64,000 bases of DNA from Tubulanus polymorphus (taxonomy: Eukaryota; Nemertea; Palaeonemertea; Tubulaniformes; Tubulanidae), in NCBI RefSeq assembly GCF_964204645.1, contig NC_134030.1, positions 15,342,447-15,406,446 of the forward strand, read 5' to 3'. The number at the start of each line of letters is the position of its first letter. The first letter of the stretch is position 1. Positions 10,854-20,773 of this stretch are shown here, in pieces. Both the position numbers and the translations under genes were made by a program. The notes under the pieces are model-generated. The model did not search any database. It was not told the origin of the DNA and saw only the letters and a list, made by a program, of their open reading frames with translations.

Positions 10854-11880
10854 TAAAATTATTTGACGCCTGCGAAAAAATGTAGAATTTCTGGGGTAAG
10901 CTAATGTGGAATTGCAAATTTGAAATTGAAGTTTTAAGAAATTTGGGAAATTATGAGATTTGGCGATTGGGTAGATGATACAGGTCTTCGACTCTAGTAG
11001 TGGTTTAATTTTTTTTATTGAAAATTCTCAATAATTGGATCGTGTGGCCTAGCCAGCCGGCCCGGGCCACGGTATTGGCTGTCACTCGATATCCTAGAGT
11101 CTTGAGTCTGGGTTTAAGTAGACATTGTCATATAAAATAATATGTTTGTGTTATTCTGTATGAACTACCCGTTTGTCATGTATGTTGTATTTTCTTATTT
11201 TAAAATTTATATTTATTGAATTTGGGAATTTTATCCCGGAATTTCAATGGAATAAGGATCAATAAAGAATTGAATTGAATTGTCACCTAATACACATGCC
11301 ATCAGAGGACGCGGAGCCGTATATGACAGCTATGCTATTATAAATTGCTAATCTCACGAAACCTGCATACCCCTAATATCGAACATATTTTCTAAAACAT
11401 TATATGTTTCCTTATGTTTACACATTTTCATATCGACCACTTGTAGCCGCCGATGAAATTCACGCCGGCCCTACACAGATCGTAGATAGCTTCGTCATTC
11501 CGCCAGCATCCCCATGTCAGGGTCTGACTTTTGAATCAGACTTCCGCATCGTGTATACATCCGCCATTTAACCGAATAATCTGATTTACTTATCATTTCT
11601 ATTTATGCCTGCCGCTTCTGATATAGTCATACATCCATTACTATTACAATACGTCTTCTAATGATATTCAATGCAATATAACATTTCGACGTTCAAATAT
11701 AGGTCATTATATAATCACAGGAAGCCATTCTACATCTATGTCAATTATATTTTGCCAAGTAGCTTAATTGTGTACACATAGACCTGTGACGTTTTGCATA
11801 TCGATTTACGGTTGTCGTTTGTAAAATGACGCTGAATGGCTAACATTGTTTAGGTTTCATAATGGTAACGTTTTAAAAGG
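10854..11880. mobile_element. About 1-kb insertion in the copy B polymerase, probably a non-autonomous DNA transposon
   Basis: It interrupts the polymerase between codons that are adjacent at 14505 in copy C. The inverted ends TTTGACGCC (about 10862) and GGCGTCAAA (about 11879) suggest a terminal-inverted-repeat element; the left flank is slightly rearranged, so the exact start and duplication are unclear. Within it, 11130-11281 looks like a LINE 3' end (AATAAAGAATTG followed by a TTGAA repeat). There are no coding signals, and the base composition is unlike the Polinton. Confidence 0.5.
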
Positions 11881-12260
11881 CGTCAAAAAAGTAAGAGACC
11901 ATGATCATTTGAACGGAAAGTTTAGAGGCACTGCACACGAGAATTGTAACTTACAAGCTAAGACAATTAACTTTGCACCAGTTATATTTCATAATCTATC
12001 AGGATATGATGCTCATTTATTTATCAAACAGTTATGCCATTAAATAGAAGAAATTAATAATGAAATAGAAAGATTAAATTCAAATAGATCAAAAGATAAA
12101 ATACCAACTTATACATTTAAAATGTTAGCTAGAACATCTGAGAATTATATATCATTCCAATTTGGTTGCCTAAGATTTATAGATTCATATAGATTTTTAA
12201 ATAGTTCATTAGATAACTTATCAAAATCATTAGTTGATGATGAATTAAAAATATTAAAGC

Positions 12261-12266
12261 AACACT
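12261..12266 (+). repeat. Target site duplication of copy C, left
   Basis: AACACT directly precedes the AG end of copy C and is repeated directly after its CT end at 30610-30615. The uninterrupted polymerase at 14868-14880 has a single AACACT. A 6-bp duplication is the Polinton integration signature. Confidence 0.92.
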
Positions 12267-12790
12267 AGTAATAGGGGTAATGGGCTTTCATACCAAAGGT
12301 CGAACGGTCGAGCCCATTAAAAAACAAAACATTAAAAGTAATTAAAAACTATAATATATTTTCATAACCGCGTGCATTTTATATTAAAACTAAATATTTA
12401 TTCTAAGATATCAATAATTTACAATACACAAATTCATATAATCAAATATATTCAAATAATAATGATTATTCTATTATTCAACTGAAATGCACGCGGTTAT
12501 GAAAATATATTATAGTTTTAAATTACTTTTAATGTTTTGTTATTAATGAGCTCGACCATTCAACCTTTGATATGAAAGCCCATTACCCCTATTACTCTTA
12601 AAATATTCATATAAATGAATAACATTTAAATCATTGAACTTCTAAAATCAATTTTAATAAAAAATTTATTATTAAAATGGAAGCAAATAAGTACTACTGT
12701 CCAACATGTAATATCAACATAGATAAATCCCAAAAAGCAAGACACAATAAAACTAAAACACATTTAGAGAATAAATTGAAACTAGAATAT
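12267..12790 (+). repeat. Left terminal inverted repeat of copy C
   Basis: It matches the complement of 30085-30609. The outer 330 bp (12267-12596) form a palindrome: arms of about 113 bp beginning AGTAATAGGGGTAATG and containing the CGCG word AACCGCGTGCATTT, around an AT-rich centre of about 105 bp. The inner 194 bp hold the promoter and the first 38 codons of the zinc-finger gene. Homology between the two repeats stops within that gene. Confidence 0.92.
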
Positions 12791-13003
12791 AAAGATGATA
12801 TATTAGAAACTAAATTAGATGAATTAAAGAATGCAAAAGAAACATACAAATGTGATACATGTAATCAATCATTCAGTGATAAAAGATATTATAAAGAACA
12901 TTTAAAATCTAAAAGTCATATTGGAAATATGAATAATGATATTTTAGGTGAAGATTATTTTGATAATGATAAAGATAATAAACATAAGACAATTAAAAAA
13001 TAA
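12677..13003 (+). CDS. Small protein with two zinc fingers (copy C)
   Basis: 108 aa. Finger 1 (CPTCNINIDKSQKARHNKTKTH, residues about 8-29) lies inside the terminal repeat; finger 2 (CDTCNQSF...HLKSKSH) is at about 57-79; the tail is acidic then basic. The start ATTAAAATGG is shared by both ends of the element. It is followed at 13026 by the polymerase start. A DNA-binding protein acting near the ends, or a polymerase cofactor, is an inference from place and fold. A similar protein precedes PolB in copy D. Confidence 0.7.
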   Translation: MEANKYYCPTCNINIDKSQKARHNKTKTHLENKLKLEYKDDILETKLDELKNAKETYKCDTCNQSFSDKRYYKEHLKSKSHIGNMNNDILGEDYFDNDKDNKHKTIKK

Positions 13004-13025
13004 ATTAAACAATAAAAGACCATAC

Positions 13026-16000
13026 ATGGAAGATGTAAGAAATTATATTAATTCATTAGATAATAAAAAAGATATAGAGATAACCGAAGCATTTAAAAGT
13101 GATATTGGTCCAGCAGCTATCGAGTTTAAATTTCATAAAGGAAAAACATTAGAAGAAAATAAAAACATTTAGAAAATATGAAAAATATTATAAAAATAAT
13201 TACTGATGTTGAATATCCTAAAATAAGTATATCAGTTAAAGTAAAGTTTATAAAATCTGAAGATAAACCAATATATAATATAAATTCTCATTCACAACAA
13301 ATTATTTCAAAACAACATGTAGATGATAAATTAGATAAATGTTATAATGAAGTAAAAACTAAAATAGAAGAGAAATATTTTGAAGGATCTGGTTTAATAT
13401 TTGACGAAATAATATTTATGACTTTACATGTTTATAACACAAAATATAATAAGTTAACTAAATCAAAACCAATCGATGAAAATAATGTATCATATTATAA
13501 AGAACCAGATATTGAAGCATCGAGTTATATCAAACTACCATTTAAAACTAATGCTGTTATAAACGTACAAAATTTTGATGATAAATGTTTTCTATGGGCT
13601 ATAATAAGTTGTTTACATCCAACAGAAGATATTACACATAGTTTTAGATTAACTCATTATAAACCATTTGAAAATAATTATAAGATAGATAAGTATCCTG
13701 TTAGAATTAAAAACATCCCAAAAATAGAAAGAGATAATAATATAAAGATTAATGTATTTGATTTAATCAAATTACCAAATACAAAAGGTAACAATATAAA
13801 ACATTATACATTAGAACCTTTATATCTATCAAAAGATTATGATTCAAACGATGTTATAGATATACTATATTATGAGAATCATTATATGTGGATTAAACAA
13901 ATCGATTTATTTTTCAAATCAGAAAATGATCACCATAAAATATATCTTTGTAGAAAATGTTTACATAGATTCAGTAATGAAAGAACGTTATTAAATCATA
14001 AACAATTATGTGAAAATCATGATTATTGTAAATCAGTTTTACCAAATGAAAAAGATAAAATATTAGAATTCAAAAAATATGATTACAAAAATAAAGTACC
14101 ATTTGTAATATATGGAGATTTTGAATCATTAAATAAAGAATTAACTGATCAAGATAGAAAAGATATATATTATAAAAGAAAGAAATTAAATTCTAATGAA
14201 AATGATTTTTCAGATGAACCACCAAAAACAAATACTATTAAAAAGATTCATCAATCAGCTGCAGCTTTCGGGTTATATATTAAATCTGATTATCCAGAAC
14301 TAATTGAAAGTGAATATTATAATTATAGAAATGAAAATGTTATCAATCATTTTTGTGACTTATTAATTGAATATGAAATAAAATTTAATGAAAAGTTAAA
14401 TAAAAATATAGAAATTATAATGACAGAAGAAGATAAAGAAGCATTTGCGTTTGCAGATAAATGTTATTATTGTGAAAAGATATTTGATTATAAAGATAAA
14501 AAAGTAAGAGACCATGATCATTTGAATGGAAAGTTTAGAGGCGCTGCACATGAGAATTGTAACTTACAAGCTAAGAAAATTAACTTTGTACCAGTTATAT
14601 TTCATAATCTATCAGGATATGATGCACATTTATTCATCAAACAGTTATGCTATAAAATAGAAGAAATCAATAATGAAATAGAAAGATTAAATTCAAATAG
14701 ATCAAAAGATAAAATACCAACTTATAAATTTAGAATGTTAGCTTAAACATCTGAGAATTATATATCATTCCAATTTGGTTGCCTAAGATTTATAGATTCA
14801 TATAGATTTTTAAATAGTTCATTAGATAACTTATCAAAATCATTAGTTGATGATGAATTGAAAATATTAAAGCAACACTACCCAAATAATGATGATTTTC
14901 AATTAATGAGATATAAAGGAGCAATTCCATATTCTTTCTATAAAAATCATAATGATTTTAACATAACTGAATTATTAAAAGAACAATTCTATGATGAATT
15001 AAAAAATGAATATGTTAAAGATGAAGTCTATAATAGAACATTGAATATTTGGAATCATTTCAAAATGAAAAATCATGGGCAATTAGTAGATTTATATTTA
15101 AAATCAGATGTATTATTATTAACCGATATATTCGAAAGGTTTAGAGATGTAAACCTAAAATATTTTAATATTGATCCTTGTCATTGTTATTCATCACCAG
15201 GATTGACATGGGATTGTGGATTAAAATTTACAGATATAAAAATGGATTTGTTAACAAATATAGATCAATTATTATTATTTGAAAAATCTATAAGAGGAGG
15301 AGTTTCAGGTGTATTAGGTGATAGATATTTCAATGTAAATGATAATCCTGGATATAAGTTATTATATATAGATGCAAATAATTTGTATGGTTGGGCAATG
15401 ATGGAACCACAACCTTATGGAGTATTTGAATTAACTGAAGTTTTACAGAATGAAAATAATGATAAATTTGATTGGAAGAAAAGAATTCTAGATATTGCAG
15501 ATGATTCAGATACTGGTTACTTCTTTGTTGTAGATTTAGAATATCCTGAACATATTAAATTTAAATCTAGAAATCTAGCATACTGTCCCGAACATAAAAC
15601 TGTAACTCATGAAGAATTATCAAATTACCAAAAAAGAATTAAACCTGAAAATCATATTCATACAGAAAAGTTAATGGTAACTCAAGAAGATAAATATAAT
15701 TATGTAGTACATTATAGAATGTTAAAGTTTTATTTGAATCAAGGAATGATTCTAAAAAAAAGTACATAGATATATTTCGTTTAGTCAATCTAAGTGGTTA
15801 GAAAAATATATAGATTTTAACACCAAACAGAGAACTGAAGCTAGAACTGATTTCGAAAAAGATTTCTTCAAGTTAATGAATAATGCATTCTATGGTAAGA
15901 CTTGTGAAAATATTAGAAATAGAAATGATATTGAGTTAGTTAGTAATGGTAAAAGAATTAGACATTTACAAACATAGCCTAAGTTCATTGGTAACAGAAT

Positions 16001-16706
16001 ATTTGATGAAAATTTAGCCGCAGTTAAGATGAGAAGAACATCAATGAAATTTAATAAACCAATCTATGTTGGCGCTTCAGTTTTAGAATTATCAAAATTA
16101 CTAATGTATGAATTCTATTATAATGTATTACAACCACTTTTTGGAGAAAAACATATAGAAATATTATATTTTGATACTGACAGTTACATATTAAAGATAA
16201 AAACTGATAACATAACTGATGATTTAAAAACATTAAAACATCATTTTGATTTTAGTAACCGTCCTAAAGATCATGAATTGTTTAGCAATGATAATAAAAA
16301 AGTTCCCGATAAATTCGAAGATGATTTAGGCGGTGAAGAAATGATTGAATTCATAGGTATTCGATCTAAAATGTATTCATATAAAACTAAAGAACATGAA
16401 GCTAAAAAGTTAAAAGGAATAACCAAAAGTGTAGTAGAAAAGAATATTCATTTCAAAGATTACATCAATTGTATATTCAATGAAGAAGTTAGAAAACATA
16501 AAATGAGATGTTTAAGATCTGAAGATCATGAAATGTTTATTGAAGAGATAGAAAAGATAAGTCTAAACCCATTTGATGATAAAAGATATATTTTAGATGA
16601 TGGAATTCATACAGTTGCTTATGGTTGCAATTCAGATGAATACTTAAAATTTAAAAGAGAAGAAACAAAAGAGAACGAGATAATGAAAAGAATTCTAACG
16701 TGTTAA
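13026..16706 (+). pseudogene. polB: Protein-primed DNA polymerase B, multiply broken (copy C)
   Basis: About 1220 codons, copying DNA from a protein primer in this family. In order: N-terminal region with a KCFLWAIISC motif and HYMWIK (possible OTU-like Cys-His pair), a C2H2-like finger (CRKCLHRF), exo I (YGDFES), an HNH/endonuclease VII-like zinc insertion (CYYCEK...RDHDHLNG...ENCN), exo II (FHNLSGYDAH), exo III (YLKSDVLLL), motif A (DANNLYG), motif B (KLMNNAFYGK), motif C (YFDTDS, intein-free). Lesions: frameshift near 13167, stop at 14744, frameshift near 15760, stop near 15975. Confidence 0.9.
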
Positions 16707-16735
16707 TCAAATTTTAATAAAAATATGTTATTAAA

Positions 16736-17089
16736 ATGGAGAGTAAACAAGCACACAGTGAGAACAACAAATTATTTCTAGATAGAATTAAAGATATAAC
16801 AAATGTAAAATCTGTAGATCATAAATTCAAAAAGTTGACAGAATTAACAATCCATAAGAAATATCTAATTACAAATATTGATACAGTTGCTAACAAACAT
16901 GGAGATAAATTAGTTATACACTTAGAATATGAAGGATTAAAAGGAAATACATATAAATTCAGAACATATTTACCGGATAGATTTCATAGATTATCAGGTG
17001 AAGATTTAGAAGAATTATGTTCTGGAGATTTCTATTTCGTATACAAAGGTAAGAATGAAAAAGGGCACCATGAAATAGATTTCGAATAA
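16736..17089 (+). CDS. Small replication-block protein (copy C, intact)
   Basis: 117 aa, the intact member of the family also at 696, 32473 and (diverged) 60232 on the other strand. It starts MESKQAHSENN, has a basic helix around residues 30-45, TYKFRTYLPDRFHRL at about 82-96 and GDFYFVYKGKN near 101-111. No membrane segment. It lies 30 bp after the polymerase and 15 bp before penton. The conserved LP-[DE]-[RK]-[FW] segment recurs in small proteins of other Polintons; the function is not known to me. Confidence 0.72.
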   Translation: MESKQAHSENNKLFLDRIKDITNVKSVDHKFKKLTELTIHKKYLITNIDTVANKHGDKLVIHLEYEGLKGNTYKFRTYLPDRFHRLSGEDLEELCSGDFYFVYKGKNEKGHHEIDFE

Positions 17090-17103
17090 AATATGTAAAA
17101 TAA

Positions 17104-17853
17104 ATGGTGGAATTAAAAGAATACAGAATATTTGTTGATTCTAGAAGACTTACAAATTATAAATCACATAATTTACTAGTACAATTAGAATTTAAGAATT
17201 GTGTTGATTTAAAGTTAGTTAATATAAGTTTATGTAATTCTTTTTACAATGTATCGGATAAAACTTTTGAACATAGAGGGTTTATGATTTATATGAGAAA
17301 TAAAGATAAATGGTTTCATATATTTTTAAAACCAGGATTATATAATTTAGAATCATTAGCGCTGGAAATTAATAGAAGAGCTCGGTTGAAAATCGGGGGC
17401 ACTTCTGTATTTGAAATTAAATTTAATAAAATTGATAGTACTAATAAAATTAGAATAAAGATATCTAATGAACAACATAAATTTATGGTAAACAAACCAC
17501 TGGCTAAAATGTTAGGAATTAAACCGCTTACAGTTACTGGAAATGCAGAAGGCAGCTCAAATATAATACCTTTTACACACTTTTATATTTATTGCAATTT
17601 AATCGAGCCTACAAAAACTTTCGAAGCAACTAAAGAAACAATTTGTAATTCTAGTATACTAAATATTTTACCGCTAAAAAATGTTAAACAATTTGGAACT
17701 CAAATAAATTATAATTTAACAGAATGTGATTTCAAACCTTGTATTCCAAAATTTAATAATTTTAAGTTAGAAATAAGAAATCACAATGGATATTTAATTG
17801 ATTTGAATAACTTTCCTGTGATATATGAATTAATTATAAGATGTAGAGAGTAA
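17104..17853 (+). CDS. Penton-like minor capsid protein (copy C, intact)
   Basis: 249 aa with an open frame. The N-terminal MVELKEYRIFVDSR is followed by the conserved LKPGLYNLESLALEINRR helix, the LAKMLGIKPLTVTG turn and FTHFYIYCNLIEP, then ILNILPLKN. This pattern of short beta strands with GxYxxxxLxxxIN and HFYIYCDLI is that of the Polinton minor capsid (single jelly-roll penton). It ends in a basic RCRE. The ATG follows GTAAAATAAATGG without a long T-run, unlike most downstream genes. Confidence 0.75.
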   Translation: MVELKEYRIFVDSRRLTNYKSHNLLVQLEFKNCVDLKLVNISLCNSFYNVSDKTFEHRGFMIYMRNKDKWFHIFLKPGLYNLESLALEINRRARLKIGGTSVFEIKFNKIDSTNKIRIKISNEQHKFMVNKPLAKMLGIKPLTVTGNAEGSSNIIPFTHFYIYCNLIEPTKTFEATKETICNSSILNILPLKNVKQFGTQINYNLTECDFKPCIPKFNNFKLEIRNHNGYLIDLNNFPVIYELIIRCRE

Positions 17854-17869
17854 TTTTTTCATTATATAA

Positions 17870-18227
17870 ATGAATATAACTGTTGGACCGAGTATATGTT
17901 TTGGGTTTGATTTTAAACATGAGAAATAAATGAAATTTAACATTAATGATGTAATTACACATATCAAAAATATTGCATTTTCTAATGAAACAACATTTGA
18001 GTATGAAACAACAATAGATAAAGAAACTTTAAATGTAGAAAAGATTACTAATTTAATTAGAGAATCTTTAAGATTTTATGAATTAGATGAAGATTTTATC
18101 ATCGATGATATTAAAAAAAATAATAATTGAAATATATACAAATGAAACTAGTAATGAAATAAATGTTGAATTAATCATAAATAAGATAACTAAATATTTT
18201 GATGATAGTAATTTTTTGGATAAATAA
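17870..18227 (+). pseudogene. 119-aa structural-block protein, broken (copy C)
   Basis: Homologue of 4603-4962. A Glu codon after residue 19 has become TAA (about 17927), creating an internal TAAATG, and a frameshift in an A-run near 18115 splits the C-terminal part. The stop at 18225-18227 abuts the next start codon. Confidence 0.7.
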
Positions 18228-18449
18228 ATGAGTGATAATAAGTGGATAATAACTGGATTATATAACGGCGCATTACTATCAGTTGGAACTGTTGGTTATT
18301 CAATGGTATTAAAAAAAGTATTCAAAATGGGAAGTGTTAATGTTGATAGATTTGATATAAATGATATTTTAAAATTAACATTAGCAGTTACTTTATCTAA
18401 TTTAACTATTGATTATTTGGAAAAACAAAAATATATTCCTCCCATATAA
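18228..18449 (+). CDS. 73-aa two-segment membrane protein (copy C, intact)
   Basis: 73 aa with hydrophobic stretches at about residues 8-26 (GLYNGALLSVGTVGYSMV) and 46-62 (ILKLTLAVTLSNLTI), a basic KKVFK between them, and a conserved KQKYIPPI end. Its start directly follows the stop of the preceding gene (TAAATG). Conserved in all copies in the same place. Probably a small virion or membrane protein; no named family is known to me. Confidence 0.7.
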   Translation: MSDNKWIITGLYNGALLSVGTVGYSMVLKKVFKMGSVNVDRFDINDILKLTLAVTLSNLTIDYLEKQKYIPPI

Positions 18450-18474
18450 ATGCATAATTTTTTATGCTAAATAA

Positions 18475-18897
18475 ATGGCTTCTGCAATTATAACTATTAT
18501 AGGATCGGCAATTGTTAACGCTTTAGCATTTACTGGTGGTGGATATTTATTTAAACATATTGATAAAAATAGTTCATTAGGAGAACAAAGAAGACATAAC
18601 TTAGCGTTAGAGAAATATAATAAAGCTGCAGAAGAATATAGAGAAAAGAGACAAAACTATATGGATTACATCAATAAAGAATTATATGATCAGAAGATTT
18701 CACATAGAGATTTTCAATCAGTTGATGATGCAATGAGTTTATATAACGCGGTAACCAATAAAGAAAAATTACATCTATACAAACCTAAATTATCAGATTA
18801 TTATACCCCAAGTAAAGAACAACAGAAATATGAAATAATATGGATTTTAGGTGGAACTGTTATTGTTATATTTGTTGCTTATAAATTTACTAATTAG
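18475..18897 (+). CDS. 140-aa double-anchored membrane protein (copy C, intact)
   Basis: Same plan as 5205-5627: N-terminal hydrophobic ASAIITIIGSAIVNALAF, a charged helical centre with EEYREKRQNYMDYINKEL, the DFQSVDDAMSLY segment, and a C-terminal anchor (IIWILGGTVIVIFVAYKF). Five open copies of this gene exist in the window, the best preserved family here, which points to strong past constraint or late decay. Confidence 0.77.
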   Translation: MASAIITIIGSAIVNALAFTGGGYLFKHIDKNSSLGEQRRHNLALEKYNKAAEEYREKRQNYMDYINKELYDQKISHRDFQSVDDAMSLYNAVTNKEKLHLYKPKLSDYYTPSKEQQKYEIIWILGGTVIVIFVAYKFTN

Positions 18898-18898
18898 T

Positions 18899-18920
18899 AA
18901 TTTTTTTTGCTAAATAAATG
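18899..18920 (+). promoter_or_regulatory. Late-type gene-start signal: T8, 6-nt spacer, TAAATG
   Basis: A run of eight T, then GCTAAA, then TAAATG, with the ATG of the 144-aa gene inside the signal. The same arrangement precedes the 119-, 73-, 140-, 144- and 460-aa, coiled-coil and capsid genes in all copies. It matches the known layout of poxvirus late promoters (T-rich element, about 6-nt spacer, TAAAT at the start codon). Function here is inferred. Confidence 0.6.
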
Positions 18921-19352
18921 GAAGATAAAGTTGATAGTATTGATATTATTCCTCATGATATAAATAAAACTAAATTAAAAACATATTTAGAAAAACAAAT
19001 ATTAGAATTTGAAAATGACTTAAAAGTTAAAAAGAAAAAATATTTAAAAAGTAAAATTATATATTATTTGATTATAAGTGGTTCGGTTACAATTAGTTCT
19101 GTAATAACATTTTTAGCAATATTCAGCCCATTAACACCTTTAGCTATATCAATTGGTGTGTTAGGATTAAGTTCAAGTGTTTTAACTGGTATAAGTTCAA
19201 AATTAAATATAAAAAGTAATAAAGAAAAAATTAAAACTAATATAAAAGAAATTAATAAATTAAAGAACACACTAGATTATATCATAAGTTTAAATGGTCA
19301 TATAACAGTTGAAGAACAAGATAAATTATTAAAAGAATTAATAAATTATTAA
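18918..19352 (+). CDS. 144-aa membrane protein (copy C, intact)
   Basis: 144 aa: a charged N-terminal helix (residues 1-48, Lys-rich), two back-to-back hydrophobic segments (about 49-72 LIISGSVTISSVITFLAIF and 76-96 LAISIGVLGLSSSVLTGI), then a basic helix with KEKIKTNIKEINKLKN. Hairpin membrane topology is likely. The gene is between the 140-aa and 460-aa genes in every copy. Unknown function, presumed structural-block protein. Confidence 0.72.
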   Translation: MEDKVDSIDIIPHDINKTKLKTYLEKQILEFENDLKVKKKKYLKSKIIYYLIISGSVTISSVITFLAIFSPLTPLAISIGVLGLSSSVLTGISSKLNIKSNKEKIKTNIKEINKLKNTLDYIISLNGHITVEEQDKLLKELINY

Positions 19353-19368
19353 TTTTTTAATTATATAA

Positions 19369-20757
19369 ATGGTAGATAGTTTTCCAAAAGCTTTCCAATA
19401 TAATAAATCAATTAAATATAATATTCCAGCAATAGATTTTAATAAAGATATTACATATAGAAATGAAGTTTTAGATTCATTAACTAATTTAGAAATTTAT
19501 GTTACTGAAACTAATAATTTTAATGCAAAGATGGAAAATATATTTCATGTATATTTAATTAATTTTAAAAAATTGAAAGATGAAAAACAATGGTTATTAA
19601 AATCTAATATGAAGTATTGGCAGAACCAATTAAATTTTGCTGTTTATTGTTCAACAACAGGATGTGGAATAAGTTGGAATGATCATTTGAATAATTCTAA
19701 ATATAAACTAATTCAAAAATTATTTAGATTTCATACATACTTTCAAATCAGAATAATATTAAATGAATTAGAGTGCGCTTTACCAGGATCAAGATATTTT
19801 AAAGAATTAGATAATAATAATAATTTATCTAAGTTTTATAAAATTTGCAATGAATTTAATATAGATATAAATAATTCTGATTTTAGAACAAAAATTGGAA
19901 CAATAAGATCACTTCCTTGCCCTAAAAAGATTGCAGAATATTTTTACTTCCCATACCATCTAATAGCTTTTATAATATCTATAATAATAAATTAGGTTAT
20001 GGTAAAATAGAAACTAAGGATTTAGAAACATTAAATTTCAATAAATTACCGAAATGTTATGATCATTTAAAACAAGAAAACAATAATGGTTGGGTTTATT
20101 TTATTTTAGAAAATAGTGAAGGTTTTACTAAATCAGGTATAGAAAGAATAAATCAATCTATTAGAACTTATTTGATTTGTATTCTAGGATCACAAGTTGA
20201 AACAAGATCACCGATAATTGGAAATTTGAATACATCATTTGATACACAGAAACAATTTAAAGTTTTATTTGAAGATTCCATTCATAATGATAAAATAGAT
20301 CGATTCCAGAAAACATTATAAGATATCAAAATTATTTAGATAAATCTCATATAAGACTTAATTATTATATAGGCCCTAATCTATTAATTATTTCTAATGA
20401 TTTAGTATTAAAGATGGGAAACATAATTGGTTATAATAATCTAATTAAAACTGCAACAATAAATAATTCATTTGGGTTAAATGATATAAATAAAAAGATT
20501 ATCACTGCTCCAAAATTAATGGAAGGTGTAAAAAATAAAAAAAACACATTCAATCAACAGAAACTAAAACTAATAATATCAAATTAAATAATGATTCTAA
20601 AATAAAAGATTACAATACATCAGAAAATAATAGAACTGATATTATTCAACATGATATAATTAAACTAAATGATGATAATAAATCCCATGAAAATGCTAAA
20701 TTAGCTATAACTTGTATAGGAATTGTAATCGGAGGAATATTATATTTTAAATTTTAA
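19369..20757 (+). pseudogene. 460-aa conserved Polinton protein, frameshifted (copy C)
   Basis: Same total length as the copy D gene (1389 bp). The frame is open for 208 codons to about 19940, where an indel near the EYCALP position shifts it; further indels lie near 20296 and 20540. All conserved blocks (TGCGISWNDHL, FHTYFQIR, INQSIRTYLICILG, the terminal membrane segment) can be found in one frame or another. Start signal: T6, AATTATA, TAAATG. Confidence 0.75.
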
Positions 20758-20773
20758 TTTTTTTGTTATGTAA

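Larger units (their letters stand above)
9341..12266 (+). mobile_element. Polinton copy B, left segment
   Basis: Polymerase sequence that is interrupted at 12266 by the 18.3-kb copy C and resumes at 30610. The left end is the deletion junction with copy A, so no terminal repeat remains. A separate insertion of about 1 kb lies at 10854-11880. Confidence 0.8.
9419..12266 (+). pseudogene. polB: Protein-primed DNA polymerase B, N-terminal part (copy B)
   Basis: The frame starts at codon 3 of the family (the start codon is lost) and is open to 10848. Visible parts are a Cys-containing KCFLW motif and HYMWIK near residues 160-260 (an OTU/papain-like Cys-His layout is possible), a C2H2-like finger (CRKCLHKF...HKKLC), exonuclease motif I (YGDFES), and the first half of an HNH/endonuclease VII-like zinc insertion (CYYCEK). 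After a 1-kb insertion come KVRDHDHLNGKFRG and exo II (FHNLSGYDAHLF). A stop at about 12041 adds to the damage. It continues at 30610. Confidence 0.85.

Noticed and set aside
12267-12596. Independent MITE insertion at each end of copy C
   Set aside because: The palindrome is directly bounded by the 6-bp duplication on the outside only, is at both ends in inverted orientation, and a relative is at the end of copy D, so it belongs to the terminal repeat.
12948-13030. Programmed frameshift joining the zinc-finger protein to PolB
   Set aside because: The shift needed differs between copies C and D, and PolB has its own ATG in both. Two adjacent or overlapping genes explain it better.
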